A stretch of 8,175 bases of DNA from Ruminococcus flavefaciens (GCA_002309635.1 DBXO01000002.1:1-8175); one strand, 5' to 3'; shown: positions 1 to 7,256, counted from the first letter of the stretch. Program-made: numbers and translations. The notes: generated from the sequence alone by a model not told the origin.

Positions 1-1559
1 GTAGTGTCTATAGTCGGTGCGGGAGGAACAACTACCTCAGGCTCGGGCCATTCTGTTATCTTCTTAAGGATATATGACTGGATGAGCACCAGATCGGCTG
101 ACTCAAACTTGCCGTTCTGATCTACATCGGCAGCCTTCAGGGCCGCCCCTTTAAGGTCGCCTGCGAGGATAGCCTTTCTTGCAGTTATCATATCAAGAGA
201 ATCAATAACGCCGTCAAAGTTCACATCTCCCATTACTGCCTTCTTAGGAGGCTCTGCGCCCTTTATCTCTGTGCCTGCGGGAGCGCCTATAACATCGTCA
301 ACATAGAAATCTATGTAATCAGTATCGTTCTCGTCTGTCTCAATGTAAATGTGAACATCCGAAGCTCCTGCCGGTATCTCATACTTCTTGTTTGCAAGCT
401 GGAGCCATTCGCCCTTGCTTGCCGTACCCGAAGCAATGTGGTCGTACTTTGTCGTTGAACCGTCAGAATACTGGAGAGAAAGCTGGAAAGTCTGCTCCGC
501 CGGCCCGTTTTCATACATTACGTTAGCGCTGAAGCTGTACTCTGTACCTGCCTTGAAGGCATTGGAGTCAAGCTCCTTTGCTGTGCCGTTCCAGTTGTTT
601 GTTCTTCCGCTTATGCTCAGTGAGCTTGAACCGCTGACTGCTGCCGCAGATGAAGTATCCACAGTCTCCGAAGCTCTTCCGCCCCAGCTGCCTGCCGACT
701 TCTCAAAATCATCGTTGAAGAAGTAGCCGTTATCATCAAGAAGTGTTGACGGATCAACGACCTGTACCTCCTCCTGCTGCTGAGGATTCGGATCATCACC
801 TTCAGGTGCATTTTCATCAACGGTGATCTTCTTTACGTTTGCGGAACCGTTTGAACGATAACCCTCGATATTGAGCGATACCTCATAAAGAGTACCCGAC
901 ATGTCAAGACCTGCCTGAGCCCATGCGTCAAAGTGCTTGGTAACTGAAATAGTACCCTGCATATAGTTGGTTGTATTATTCTTTGAACCGCTTGTCTGAC
1001 GAATGCTCCAATACTGCGGGAATGTCTGCGTACCGTCGAGTGACGGCTGATTGTAACGCATAGTCTTTGCAATATCGTATGTATTGCCGTTAAGTGTCAC
1101 TACGCCCTTTTTTTCAGCCTGATCCCCGGGCGGACGCCAGTCGCCCCAGCCCTCAACGATGTAGTATTCCATAAGAGGAGTTCTTGTCCAGCCATAAACG
1201 CACATATAGGAATTTCCTCTCGGCGTATACTCTACATCATAGGTCAGAACTATATTTTTGCCTATGCTCTTGTAGTTCTGCTTCTTGCTGTCGTAATTCT
1301 TCCCCATACGGGCAAGGAAGTTCTCGATACCGCTCCATGAGCATGTAAAACTACCTGCACCAGGCTGCATCGAGACAGTGCCGGTATAATTCTGATTCCA
1401 CATTTCGTAATCAAAGCCGCCTATACTGCCTCTTTCCTGCTGATCGGCTGCCTTAGCGGTCAGTGTGTTGTTCCGGGAAAATGCTGTATTGCCTATAAGC
1501 AGCATTGCAGACGCTGTAACAGCTGAGAGCGCCTTCCCGAAAAGATTTGAATGCTTCAT
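1..1559 (-). CDS. Secreted modular xylanase: GH11 - CBM22 - dockerin, C-terminus beyond the window
   Basis: Endo-1,4-beta-xylanase of a cellulosome-type system; 519 complete codons are present and no stop is reached. Residues 1 to about 37 form a signal peptide (K2, hydrophobic LSAVTASAMLLIG, probable cleavage near TAKA/A). GH11 spans about 44-247: the nucleophile should be E131 in PLMEYYIVEGWGDW, the acid/base E232 in SLNIEGYRSNG, and the thumb loop is PSLDGTQTFPQYWSIRQ (172-188). An acidic, Gln-rich linker (249-268) leads to a CBM22-like module (about 280-427; GRTNNWNGT at 318-326). A type I dockerin follows (443-500) with two calcium loops: D445-N447-D449-G450 with D456, and D478-D480-N482-G483 with D489. 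Beyond it is a Pro-rich linker (PEPEVVVPPAPT), so another module probably follows. R. flavefaciens xylanases with this order carry a C-terminal esterase (XynB) or GH16 (XynD); which applies cannot be told here. The start is set by AAAGGAG 8 nt upstream of ATG. Confidence 0.95.
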   Translation of the reverse strand, partial: MKHSNLFGKALSAVTASAMLLIGNTAFSRNNTLTAKAADQQERGSIGGFDYEMWNQNYTGTVSMQPGAGSFTCSWSGIENFLARMGKNYDSKKQNYKSIGKNIVLTYDVEYTPRGNSYMCVYGWTRTPLMEYYIVEGWGDWRPPGDQAEKKGVVTLNGNTYDIAKTMRYNQPSLDGTQTFPQYWSIRQTSGSKNNTTNYMQGTISVTKHFDAWAQAGLDMSGTLYEVSLNIEGYRSNGSANVKKITVDENAPEGDDPNPQQQEEVQVVDPSTLLDDNGYFFNDDFEKSAGSWGGRASETVDTSSAAAVSGSSSLSISGRTNNWNGTAKELDSNAFKAGTEYSFSANVMYENGPAEQTFQLSLQYSDGSTTKYDHIASGTASKGEWLQLANKKYEIPAGASDVHIYIETDENDTDYIDFYVDDVIGAPAGTEIKGAEPPKKAVMGDVNFDGVIDSLDMITARKAILAGDLKGAALKAADVDQNGKFESADLVLIQSYILKKITEWPEPEVVVPPAPTIDT

Positions 1560-1614
1560 GATTATCACTCCTTTATAAAATTGTTTCTCCAGAATCCAAA
1601 AACTCTCCAACTTA

Positions 1615-1643
1615 ATTATACTTTACCTACTGTATTTTAACAA
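1615..1643 (-). promoter_or_regulatory. Sigma-A type promoter of the xylanase gene
   Basis: Reading the minus strand, TTGTTA (1643-1638) and a perfect TATAAT (1620-1615) are separated by exactly 17 bp. Transcription would start near 1608, giving a leader of about 50 nt before the ATG, with the ribosome binding site AAAGGAG at 1574-1568. No competing promoter of similar quality was seen upstream. This is a sequence match only; no start site is known. Confidence 0.72.
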
Positions 1644-1664
1644 CCTACTTTTTTCATAATAGGT
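1625..1664. promoter_or_regulatory. Repeats around the xylanase -35 box, candidate operator
   Basis: On the plus strand ACCTACT occurs at 1625-1631 and again at 1643-1649, an 18-bp step that puts one copy in the spacer and one at the upstream edge of the -35 box. A third, inverted copy (TAGGT, 1660-1664) faces ACCTA at 1643-1647 across 12 bp. Repeats spaced close to two helical turns around a -35 box suit a regulator binding site, but no regulator gene is adjacent and the match is short. The assignment is inference. Confidence 0.35.
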
Positions 1665-1873
1665 GGACATTACGAGGATTAAGTCTTATTTTCAGCGCTA
1701 TACACATCATGTTTTCCGAAAAATTGTCTGTTTTTACCAACGGTTCAAATTAAGCTTTATCACACTATCTGAAAGCATAAAGAATAAAAAATGGCCACTT
1801 TTGCGGACTGACTCAGAAATATCTCTATCATAAAACAAATGCATTCTTGTTTATTCTCTCTTCTTTACAGGAA

Positions 1874-1907
1874 AAGGCATAAAGAAGATCATGCTTCTTT
1901 ATGCCTT
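1874..1907 (-). terminator. Hairpin terminator of the GT-like gene
   Basis: AAGGCATAAAGAAG (1874-1887) pairs perfectly with CTTCTTTATGCCTT (1894-1907) around a 6-nt loop, a 14-bp stem beginning 6 nt after the TAG stop at 1916-1914. On the minus strand the stem ends in TTTT followed by CCTG, a short U-run, so termination is likely but the tail is not ideal. It would separate this gene from the xylanase, which has its own promoter. Confidence 0.7.
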
Positions 1908-1913
1908 ATACAC

Positions 1914-3371
1914 CTAAATGTTCCTTTTTCCGGCCGCAAGCTCAACAGCCTTGTACGCACCGTCATATATCCCCGCTTTTTTAGCCGTAAGGATATTGGC
2001 GCACATCTTCTCGATTATATCTCCACCGTTCTGTATCATGTCTATCATTGCAGCTGTTTCGGTTGAGGTAGTGCACTCATATGTGCCGTCGCCTATTTCG
2101 GCAGAGCGGATAGCTCCCCACGCTTCATGGCCGCCTACGCGCTTTATCATAAGCTTTGGGACCGGATAGAAGGCAAGCTCGCTTGGCTTTGTGATAAGCA
2201 CATCACTGCACCGCATAAGCAGATTTGTTGAATATACTGCCGCAAATATATCTGAATGGCAGAAAGCGTGTATGCCCCTGACACCGCAGCTGTGAGCTTT
2301 CTCACAGAATCCAGCGGTCTCCTTGTAATTATTGAAATGCTCGTGCAGGAACGGCTTCATCTGCGGGACCGCCCTGACAAGCTGTTCCCATACCTTTTCA
2401 TGGTCTCCCACATTGATAAACAGCGAGGCTTTTCCTTTTTTTATTGAGGGAAGGAGCTTTCTTATGACAGCTGCGAATATCTCCTTCTGAGCTCCCGCGC
2501 CGCCAACGGACATGAGCCACCTTATGGGCTGACCGTTCCTTATCCTGTTAACTCTCTCCGCGCAGTCCGTTTCAATATTGCTTACTATCTCATGATCGAT
2601 ATAATGGCCTGTGCAGACTATTGCCTCCTTCGGCATGGGCTTGAGAGGCCTCTTTTTATCCATACCGCGCAACGCCCGGTAGCCAAGGTAGGACGACGGT
2701 GTCTGCACCGTATGTATAGCTCCCTCAGACAAATGCAGCCCCATCGGCCAGTTGTCCGGTATGGCGTTGACAACGTTTTTCAGTCCCGCATGCACTGCCG
2801 CCTGCGACGGCCATACATGAGTCGCAACAAATGGTATATCTTTTGGCAGATCGCGGAATACCGCCGTCATCAGCTCGGAAGTCTTCTGATCTCCCACATT
2901 GTAGCTGAGCTTTCTGAATCCCTCGCTGTTAAGAGGCTCCCACACAAGCTTATTGAAGAGGAAGAACTTCTGCGAAAGACGTGAGCCCATGGAATACAGC
3001 TCATTTTGCTGCTCGATTATCTTCCCGCAGGTGGTATCCTTGAAGGAATGCAGGTCGAACCAATAGGGCTCATAGCCCATTGAATGAGCTGCCGAGGCTA
3101 TTGCCATAGATATCCTGTAATGGCCGAAGCCCATACGGATATTGCCGATAATCAGACTTTTGTCATTGAAATCACAGCCGCTCCTGCCGCTGATGACAAT
3201 ATTTTTTACACCGAATGCCTTGCCGACAACAGGAGCTTCCTCTGCCGCAAGATGATATACCTTATTGGTATCGTCTCCGAATTTCTTTATGAACTTTGCC
3301 TTAGTCTTAACTGCTTTACGGTAAGCTTTTCGAGATATTGCATTTTCAAAAACAAATTTTGAACAATTCAT
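1914..3371 (-). CDS. GT-B-fold glycosyltransferase-like protein (MurG/MGDG-synthase type), substrate unknown
   Basis: A 485-residue protein without a signal peptide or obvious membrane helix. The first 70 residues are basic and variable. GNIRMGFGHYRISMAIASAA (76-95) resembles the Gly-rich GHxR segment that opens the N-terminal domain of MGDG synthases and related GT28-like enzymes. In the second half, MSVGGAGAQKE (287-297) sits where MurG-like proteins have their GGS/GGxGA loop, and SDVLITKPSE (389-398) followed by RVGGHEAWGA (411-420) matches the nucleotide-sugar site pattern D-hydrophobics-KPS/G and G(H/Q)E. These similarities support a GT-B fold and perhaps transfer of a sugar to a lipid or cell-envelope acceptor, but donor and acceptor cannot be read from sequence. 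The ATG has GGAGG 7 nt upstream. It is divergent from the tetR-type operon across 114 bp, so the operator there could also affect it. An uncharacterised family is quite possible. Confidence 0.6.
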   Translation of the reverse strand: MNCSKFVFENAISRKAYRKAVKTKAKFIKKFGDDTNKVYHLAAEEAPVVGKAFGVKNIVISGRSGCDFNDKSLIIGNIRMGFGHYRISMAIASAAHSMGYEPYWFDLHSFKDTTCGKIIEQQNELYSMGSRLSQKFFLFNKLVWEPLNSEGFRKLSYNVGDQKTSELMTAVFRDLPKDIPFVATHVWPSQAAVHAGLKNVVNAIPDNWPMGLHLSEGAIHTVQTPSSYLGYRALRGMDKKRPLKPMPKEAIVCTGHYIDHEIVSNIETDCAERVNRIRNGQPIRWLMSVGGAGAQKEIFAAVIRKLLPSIKKGKASLFINVGDHEKVWEQLVRAVPQMKPFLHEHFNNYKETAGFCEKAHSCGVRGIHAFCHSDIFAAVYSTNLLMRCSDVLITKPSELAFYPVPKLMIKRVGGHEAWGAIRSAEIGDGTYECTTSTETAAMIDMIQNGGDIIEKMCANILTAKKAGIYDGAYKAVELAAGKRNI

Positions 3372-3389
3372 AAAAATTCCTCCGATGTC

Positions 3390-3418
3390 TTGACAAAGTT
3401 TATGAAAAATGTTAAAAT
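3390..3418 (+). promoter_or_regulatory. Strong sigma-A promoter of the regulator-transporter-galactosidase operon
   Basis: A consensus TTGACA (3390-3395) and TAAAAT (3413-3418) are spaced by 17 bp. The start of transcription would lie near 3425, giving a leader of about 60 nt that contains the inverted repeat described separately and the ribosome binding site AAGGAGG (3471-3477), 8 nt before the ATG. The near-consensus strength suggests that control is by repression rather than activation. Confidence 0.82.
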
Positions 3419-3429
3419 AATTTATAACT

Positions 3430-3465
3430 TGATAGGCTTGCTATCATATTGGTTATAGTCTATCA
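3430..3465. promoter_or_regulatory. Candidate TetR-family operator
   Basis: TGATAG (3430-3435) and CTATCA (3441-3446) form a perfect inverted repeat with a 5-bp centre, just downstream of the -10 box. A third half-site CTATCA lies at 3460-3465, 19 bp after the second, preceded by the imperfect partner TTATAG (3453-3458). A dimeric TetR-type protein bound here would block the promoter, and the adjacent gene encodes such a protein, so autoregulation of the operon is the natural inference. The site is also upstream of the divergent minus-strand gene. Confidence 0.6.
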
Positions 3466-3485
3466 CAAAAAAGGAGGTTTGTCAA

Positions 3486-4133
3486 ATGGAAAATGAATTC
3501 TCACAGGAAAAAATAAGAAAAGAACGTATGGATAAGGCTGTTGAAGTTACTGCACAGCTTTTCCTTAAAAACGGTATCGACGCTGTAAAAATGACCGACA
3601 TCGCAAAACAGTGCGGCTTCGGCGTAGCTACTTTGTACCGCTATTTCGGCACCAAAAACGGTATCACCATTGCTGCAATGACCTATCTTTGGGACGAACT
3701 CAATAAAATGTTCAGCGGCATATTCGACTCTGAGGTATTTCTCAAGCAGCCCGGCATCAAGCAGGTCGGCGACCTGATGAGAATGTTCATTGTTCTGTAT
3801 CAGGCACATCCCGGATTTATGAAGGTCCTCACAGAGTTCGACCTTATGCTTGCCTCTCAGAACATTCCAAAGAACGACCTCAAGGATTACGAGCGCTCCA
3901 TAATCAATTTCTATCCCATATTTGAAAAATCCTACATGGTAGGCGTTTCCGACGGAACAGTACGTGAGGTACCGAATATCAAGCTGTTCTACCTTTCATA
4001 CGCTCATGCCCTTCAGGAGCTGAGCAAGAAGCTCACTCAGGGCGAATTGCTGCCCGGTGACGATTTCTCATTCGCCGAAGAAGAATTAAGTACAATCATT
4101 GAAGCCGCAGTTGCCTTTTTAAGAAAGGACTGA
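3486..4133 (+). CDS. TetR/AcrR-family transcriptional regulator
   Basis: At 215 residues it has the usual length of the family. The N-terminal DNA-binding domain is classic: helix 1 at about 15-29 (MDKAVEVTAQLFLKNG), then the helix-turn-helix with MTDIAKQCGFGVATLYRYFGTKNG (36-59), where GFGVATLYRYF carries the recognition helix. The rest (about 70-215) is a predicted all-helical ligand-binding and dimerisation region whose ligand cannot be deduced. It is the first gene of an operon with a sugar symporter and an alpha-galactosidase, and an inverted repeat lies between its promoter and start, so it probably represses the operon until a sugar or derived metabolite binds. LacI or AraC proteins are commoner in this role, which makes the pairing slightly unusual. 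The start follows AAGGAGG by 8 nt. Confidence 0.9.
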   Translation: MENEFSQEKIRKERMDKAVEVTAQLFLKNGIDAVKMTDIAKQCGFGVATLYRYFGTKNGITIAAMTYLWDELNKMFSGIFDSEVFLKQPGIKQVGDLMRMFIVLYQAHPGFMKVLTEFDLMLASQNIPKNDLKDYERSIINFYPIFEKSYMVGVSDGTVREVPNIKLFYLSYAHALQELSKKLTQGELLPGDDFSFAEEELSTIIEAAVAFLRKD

Positions 4134-4139
4134 GGTTTT

Positions 4140-5522
4140 ATGGAGAAAAGAAAAACAGCTACCAATAAGGTTTTATGGATCTTCGCAATAGGTCAGCTTG
4201 GGTGGTCGCTGCTTTCAGGCATTATCGCCAACTGGCTCGTCTTCTTCTACCAGCCCAGCAAGGAAGAGCTGGCAAAGGGCCAGATTCTCTTTATTCCAAA
4301 AGGTACTTTTATCGGACTGACAGCTATCGGAGTCATCACTGCTTTCGGCAGGATCTTCGATGCTGTCACCGATCCTCTCGTAGCAGGGAAATCAGATTCT
4401 CTGATGCACAGGCTTGGAAGACGCATACCCTTTATGCGTCTTGCAGCCGTCCCATTCGGTATCGTTACCGTGCTGATGTTCATCTCCCCTTTCGGTGAAG
4501 ACAACTTTGGCAATGCCGTGACGCTGTTTATTTTCGCTGTGCTCTTCTATTTCTGCATGACCTGCTACTGCACGCCATATAACGCACTTATCCCCGAGCT
4601 TGGCAGCACCCAGAACGCAAGGATAAATCTCTCGACTTTTATATCCGTAACCTACTTCTTCGGTACTGCTATAGCCTATCTTGTTCCAAATATCGCAAAT
4701 CTGTTCATCGACAGTGTGGGCTATGCAAACAGCTTCCGCATTACTATTGCTATAATGGCAGCTGTTGCTGTAGCATGTATGCTCATTCCCTCTTTTCTTA
4801 TCGATGAAAATCTTTATGCAGACACGACTCCCAGCAAGAGCTCTGCGTTCAGTTCTCTCCTTTCCACCTTCAAAAACAAGGAGTTCAGGACCTTTGTGTT
4901 CTCGGATATCCTGTACTGGATAGGACTTACACTGTTCCAGACAGGTCTTTCGTACTACGTTACTGTCCTCCTCGGACTTGATTCAGGCATGACGTTCCCT
5001 CTGTTCGTGACCATGACTGTAGTATCTCTGCTGTTCTACCCTGCAGTTAATATTCTCTCTAAAAAACTGGGCAAAAAGAAACTTATCGCATTTGCGTTCC
5101 TTTTCTTCTCATTTGCCTTTCTCGTTACGGCAGGTGCAGGCGTCATCGGCATACCCGCTGTGGCATACGGCTTTATCATAGCCGTGCTCGCAGCTCTTCC
5201 AATGGCTGTGCTGGGTATACTTCCCCAGGCTGTAGTTGCCGATATATCCGAAGCCGATAAGCTCGATACAGGCGAGAACCGTCAGGGTATGTTCTACGCG
5301 GCAAGGACCTTTGCCTTCAAGCTGGGACAGTCTCTTGCAATGCTTCTGTTCACAAGCATGATACTTATAAATTCAGATGTTGAAAAGGGCGAGACAGGCT
5401 ACGGACTCGGCTACCGTCTTACAGCCGTTGCGGCCGCATGTCTCTGTCTGCTGGGCGGACTTGTATTTATGCGATATAACGAGAAAAAGATCATCTCCCG
5501 CATAGAGGAGGAGAAAAAATAA
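4140..5522 (+). CDS. GPH-family (MelB-like) sugar:cation symporter
   Basis: A 460-residue integral membrane protein of the major facilitator superfamily with about 12 hydrophobic helices, the length expected for glycoside-pentoside-hexuronide:cation symporters. The family signature is clear at 69-96: FGRIFDAVTDPLVAGKSD, then LGRRIPF. D74 and D78 have the i, i+4 spacing of the two cation-site aspartates in MelB (D55, D59). The middle loop (about 220-235, DENLYADTTPSKSSAF) separates the two six-helix halves. It probably brings an alpha-galactoside into the cell with Na+, H+ or Li+; coupling ion and sugar are inferred only from family and from the GH36 gene that follows. The ATG lies 6 nt after the regulator stop, with AAAGGA within that gene's end. 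Its TAA overlaps the next ATG by one base (TAATG), which suggests translational coupling. Confidence 0.9.
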   Translation: MEKRKTATNKVLWIFAIGQLGWSLLSGIIANWLVFFYQPSKEELAKGQILFIPKGTFIGLTAIGVITAFGRIFDAVTDPLVAGKSDSLMHRLGRRIPFMRLAAVPFGIVTVLMFISPFGEDNFGNAVTLFIFAVLFYFCMTCYCTPYNALIPELGSTQNARINLSTFISVTYFFGTAIAYLVPNIANLFIDSVGYANSFRITIAIMAAVAVACMLIPSFLIDENLYADTTPSKSSAFSSLLSTFKNKEFRTFVFSDILYWIGLTLFQTGLSYYVTVLLGLDSGMTFPLFVTMTVVSLLFYPAVNILSKKLGKKKLIAFAFLFFSFAFLVTAGAGVIGIPAVAYGFIIAVLAALPMAVLGILPQAVVADISEADKLDTGENRQGMFYAARTFAFKLGQSLAMLLFTSMILINSDVEKGETGYGLGYRLTAVAAACLCLLGGLVFMRYNEKKIISRIEEEKK

Positions 5523-7153
5523 TGCTGAAATTCAAATCGCTGCAATTCCTGTACAGGGACGGCGAAAACGACTTCATGGCAATAACATCGAGTTCACTTC
5601 ACAATGACAAAATGGAGCTTGTCATAAACATAGAAGATGATATCTTTTCCGTTTATGTCAGAGCCCGCGATAAAATAACCATACAGAAGCTGAGCGCTGA
5701 ATTTGAATATCAATACGACGAAAACGAAAAGATATTCCTCAACGGATATCAGTCGTGGACGGATTCAAGAGAGCACAGTATCCACGGAAAAATGCGCGGT
5801 ATAAGCCATATTCCATGTGCTATCAGCGAAAAATATGCTTTTTCACAGTACGGCGACTATAATTTCGCCGAATACGGCGATAATATGCACGGCTGGTCAT
5901 ACGGCTATATCAGAAACGGAGGGCAGTACTGCTTTATCGGTTCGCTTTCCGAAATGACAGGATTCACGCAGATAATAACTCAGGTCAGCAGGAATACCGT
6001 TATCATAAAAAAGGATTGTAGCGGCCTGGATATCAGCGGAGAATGGTGCGCTCTGAATATGGTCATAAGATCGGGCAGCGAGAAGGAAGTCTTCGATCGC
6101 TACTTTTCCGCTCTTGATGTAAAGATGCGCAGTGAGGTGAAGCCCATATTCGGCTATACCAGCTGGTACGATCATTATCAGGATATAAGTGAAAAGACTA
6201 TAATCGAAGACCTTAAGGGAATAAACGCCCTGAGCTGCAAAGCTGACGTATTTCAGATCGACGACGGCTGGCAGACTGCCGTGGGAGACTGGCTAAAGGT
6301 GGACAGCAGGAAATTCCCCAACGGTATGAAAAAGATCGCGGAAACTATCTCTGAAGCCGGTCAGATACCGGGAATATGGCTTTCGCCGTTCATATGCGAG
6401 GAAAGTTCCGATATCTTCAGAAATAACAAGCACTGGCTGATCAGCACCGAAAACGGCGATTTTGTCAGAGGCGGTTCAAACTGGAGCGGCTTCTATCCGC
6501 TGGATATAAACAATCCTGAGGTAAGGGAGTATATCAGGTTCGTAATCGAGACGATAATCAACGACTGGGGATATAATCTGCTGAAGCTGGACTTTTTGTA
6601 TGCTGCGTGTATAGTTCCCCGCAAGGATAAAACAAGAGGTCAGCTCATGGCGGAAGCAATGGATTTCCTCAGAGAATGCGCTGGCAACGCACTTATACTC
6701 GCCTGCGGAGTACCCCTTGCTTCGGCATTCGGAAAGGTGGATTATTGCCGTATCGGCTGTGATGTAAGTCTTGACTGGAACGATAAGCCGCATATGAGAC
6801 TTATGCACCGCGAAAGGATAAGCACAAGGAATTCCATTCTAAATACCGTATTTAGGCGTCAGCTTGACGGACGTGTTTTCTATAACGATCCCGACGTTTT
6901 TCTGCTCAGATCTTATAATAATTCGCTGACTGTTAAACAGAAAAAATGTCTTGCGGAAGTAAATGCGCTAATGGGAAGTGTCCTGTTCACTTCGGACAAC
7001 CTCTATGATTACGGTAATGATGAGATAAAAGAGCTTTCAAAAATCCTTAAAATACGCGATGCGGAAATAATCTCCGCAGAATATGATAATGATATACTTA
7101 CACTGAAATTTACCGTTGACAATAAGAAGTATATAAAAAAATATGAGATGTAA
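5522..7153 (+). CDS. Cytoplasmic GH36 alpha-galactosidase
   Basis: Retaining alpha-galactosidase, 543 residues, close in size to the compact GH36 enzyme of Thermotoga and shorter than the usual ~730-residue type. An N-terminal beta-sandwich (about 1-190, FLNGYQSWTDSRE at 72-84) precedes a TIM barrel (about 205-480) and a short beta C-terminus. Visible active-site motifs are FQIDDGW (244-250), whose Asp pair should bind galactose; LLKLDFLYA (353-361) with likely nucleophile D357; and CRIGCDVSLDW (409-419) with likely acid/base D414. FYNDPDVFLLR (453-463) is also typical. No signal peptide is present, so it acts on sugar imported by the symporter encoded just upstream, releasing galactose from melibiose, raffinose-type sugars or galactosylated oligosaccharides. 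The AGGAGGAG ribosome site (5506-5513) lies inside the symporter gene and the starts overlap by one base. Another alpha-galactoside-active GH36 specificity is possible. Confidence 0.9.
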   Translation: MLKFKSLQFLYRDGENDFMAITSSSLHNDKMELVINIEDDIFSVYVRARDKITIQKLSAEFEYQYDENEKIFLNGYQSWTDSREHSIHGKMRGISHIPCAISEKYAFSQYGDYNFAEYGDNMHGWSYGYIRNGGQYCFIGSLSEMTGFTQIITQVSRNTVIIKKDCSGLDISGEWCALNMVIRSGSEKEVFDRYFSALDVKMRSEVKPIFGYTSWYDHYQDISEKTIIEDLKGINALSCKADVFQIDDGWQTAVGDWLKVDSRKFPNGMKKIAETISEAGQIPGIWLSPFICEESSDIFRNNKHWLISTENGDFVRGGSNWSGFYPLDINNPEVREYIRFVIETIINDWGYNLLKLDFLYAACIVPRKDKTRGQLMAEAMDFLRECAGNALILACGVPLASAFGKVDYCRIGCDVSLDWNDKPHMRLMHRERISTRNSILNTVFRRQLDGRVFYNDPDVFLLRSYNNSLTVKQKKCLAEVNALMGSVLFTSDNLYDYGNDEIKELSKILKIRDAEIISAEYDNDILTLKFTVDNKKYIKKYEM

Positions 7154-7156
7154 CAA

Positions 7157-7195
7157 TTAAAAGGCGAACTTCTGAAAGGAAGTACGCCTTTTTTA
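7157..7195 (+). terminator. Rho-independent terminator of the galactoside operon
   Basis: AAGGCG-A-ACTTC (7161-7172) pairs with GAAGT-A-CGCCTT (7179-7190) around loop TGAAAG, with one A/A mismatch, and the T-run continues to 7194. It starts 7 nt after the GH36 stop codon and ends transcription before the promoter of the next gene. Confidence 0.88.
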
Positions 7196-7218
7196 AAAAT
7201 ATTTAATGTCGCTTTTTG

Positions 7219-7247
7219 TTGTATTTTGTCGGCTGATGTGATATTAT
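7219..7247 (+). promoter_or_regulatory. Promoter of the HhH-protein gene
   Basis: TTGTAT (7219-7224) and TATTAT (7242-7247) are 17 bp apart, so transcription should begin near 7254, only about 17 nt before the TTG start. The leader then holds little besides the ribosome binding site. With the terminator just before it, this marks a separate single-gene unit. Confidence 0.62.
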
Positions 7248-7256
7248 AGGATATAG

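Larger units (their letters stand above)
1560..1913. other. 354-bp intergenic region between the xylanase and GT-like genes
   Basis: Both flanking genes are on the minus strand. Nearest the xylanase lie its ribosome binding site, promoter and the repeats around its -35 box; nearest the other gene is a strong hairpin (1874-1907). The A/T-rich stretch between (about 1665-1870) holds no convincing gene on either strand. The only symmetric element noticed there is a near-palindrome at 1787-1802, A-runs and T-runs around TGGCCA. No tRNA, riboswitch-like architecture or repeat array was seen. Confidence 0.7.

Noticed and set aside
388..726. Plus-strand open frame of 112 codons
   Set aside because: It lies antisense within the CBM22 and linker region of the xylanase, has no family motif, and no ribosome binding site of note; it is a shadow of the real gene.
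1700..1770. Possible catabolite (cre) or LacI-type operator around ACCAACGGTT
   Set aside because: Only a 7-base core is symmetric and the positions required by the cre consensus do not match.
1560..1913. Riboswitch or small RNA in the long intergenic region
   Set aside because: Apart from the terminator hairpin of the upstream gene, no multi-stem architecture or known conserved core was recognised, and the xylanase leader is only about 50 nt.
2592..2984. Plus-strand open frame of 130 codons
   Set aside because: Antisense to the GT-like gene, with Arg/His/Leu-rich composition typical of shadow frames; no supporting start signal.
3372..3480. Minus-strand promoter for the GT-like gene
   Set aside because: TATAAA-like hexamers occur, but none has an acceptable -35 partner at 16-18 bp, so no promoter is claimed although one must exist in or near this region.
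4175..4498. Plus-strand open frame overlapping the symporter in another frame
   Set aside because: The symporter frame has the family signature; this one has an Arg/Ser/His-rich composition and no recognisable motif.
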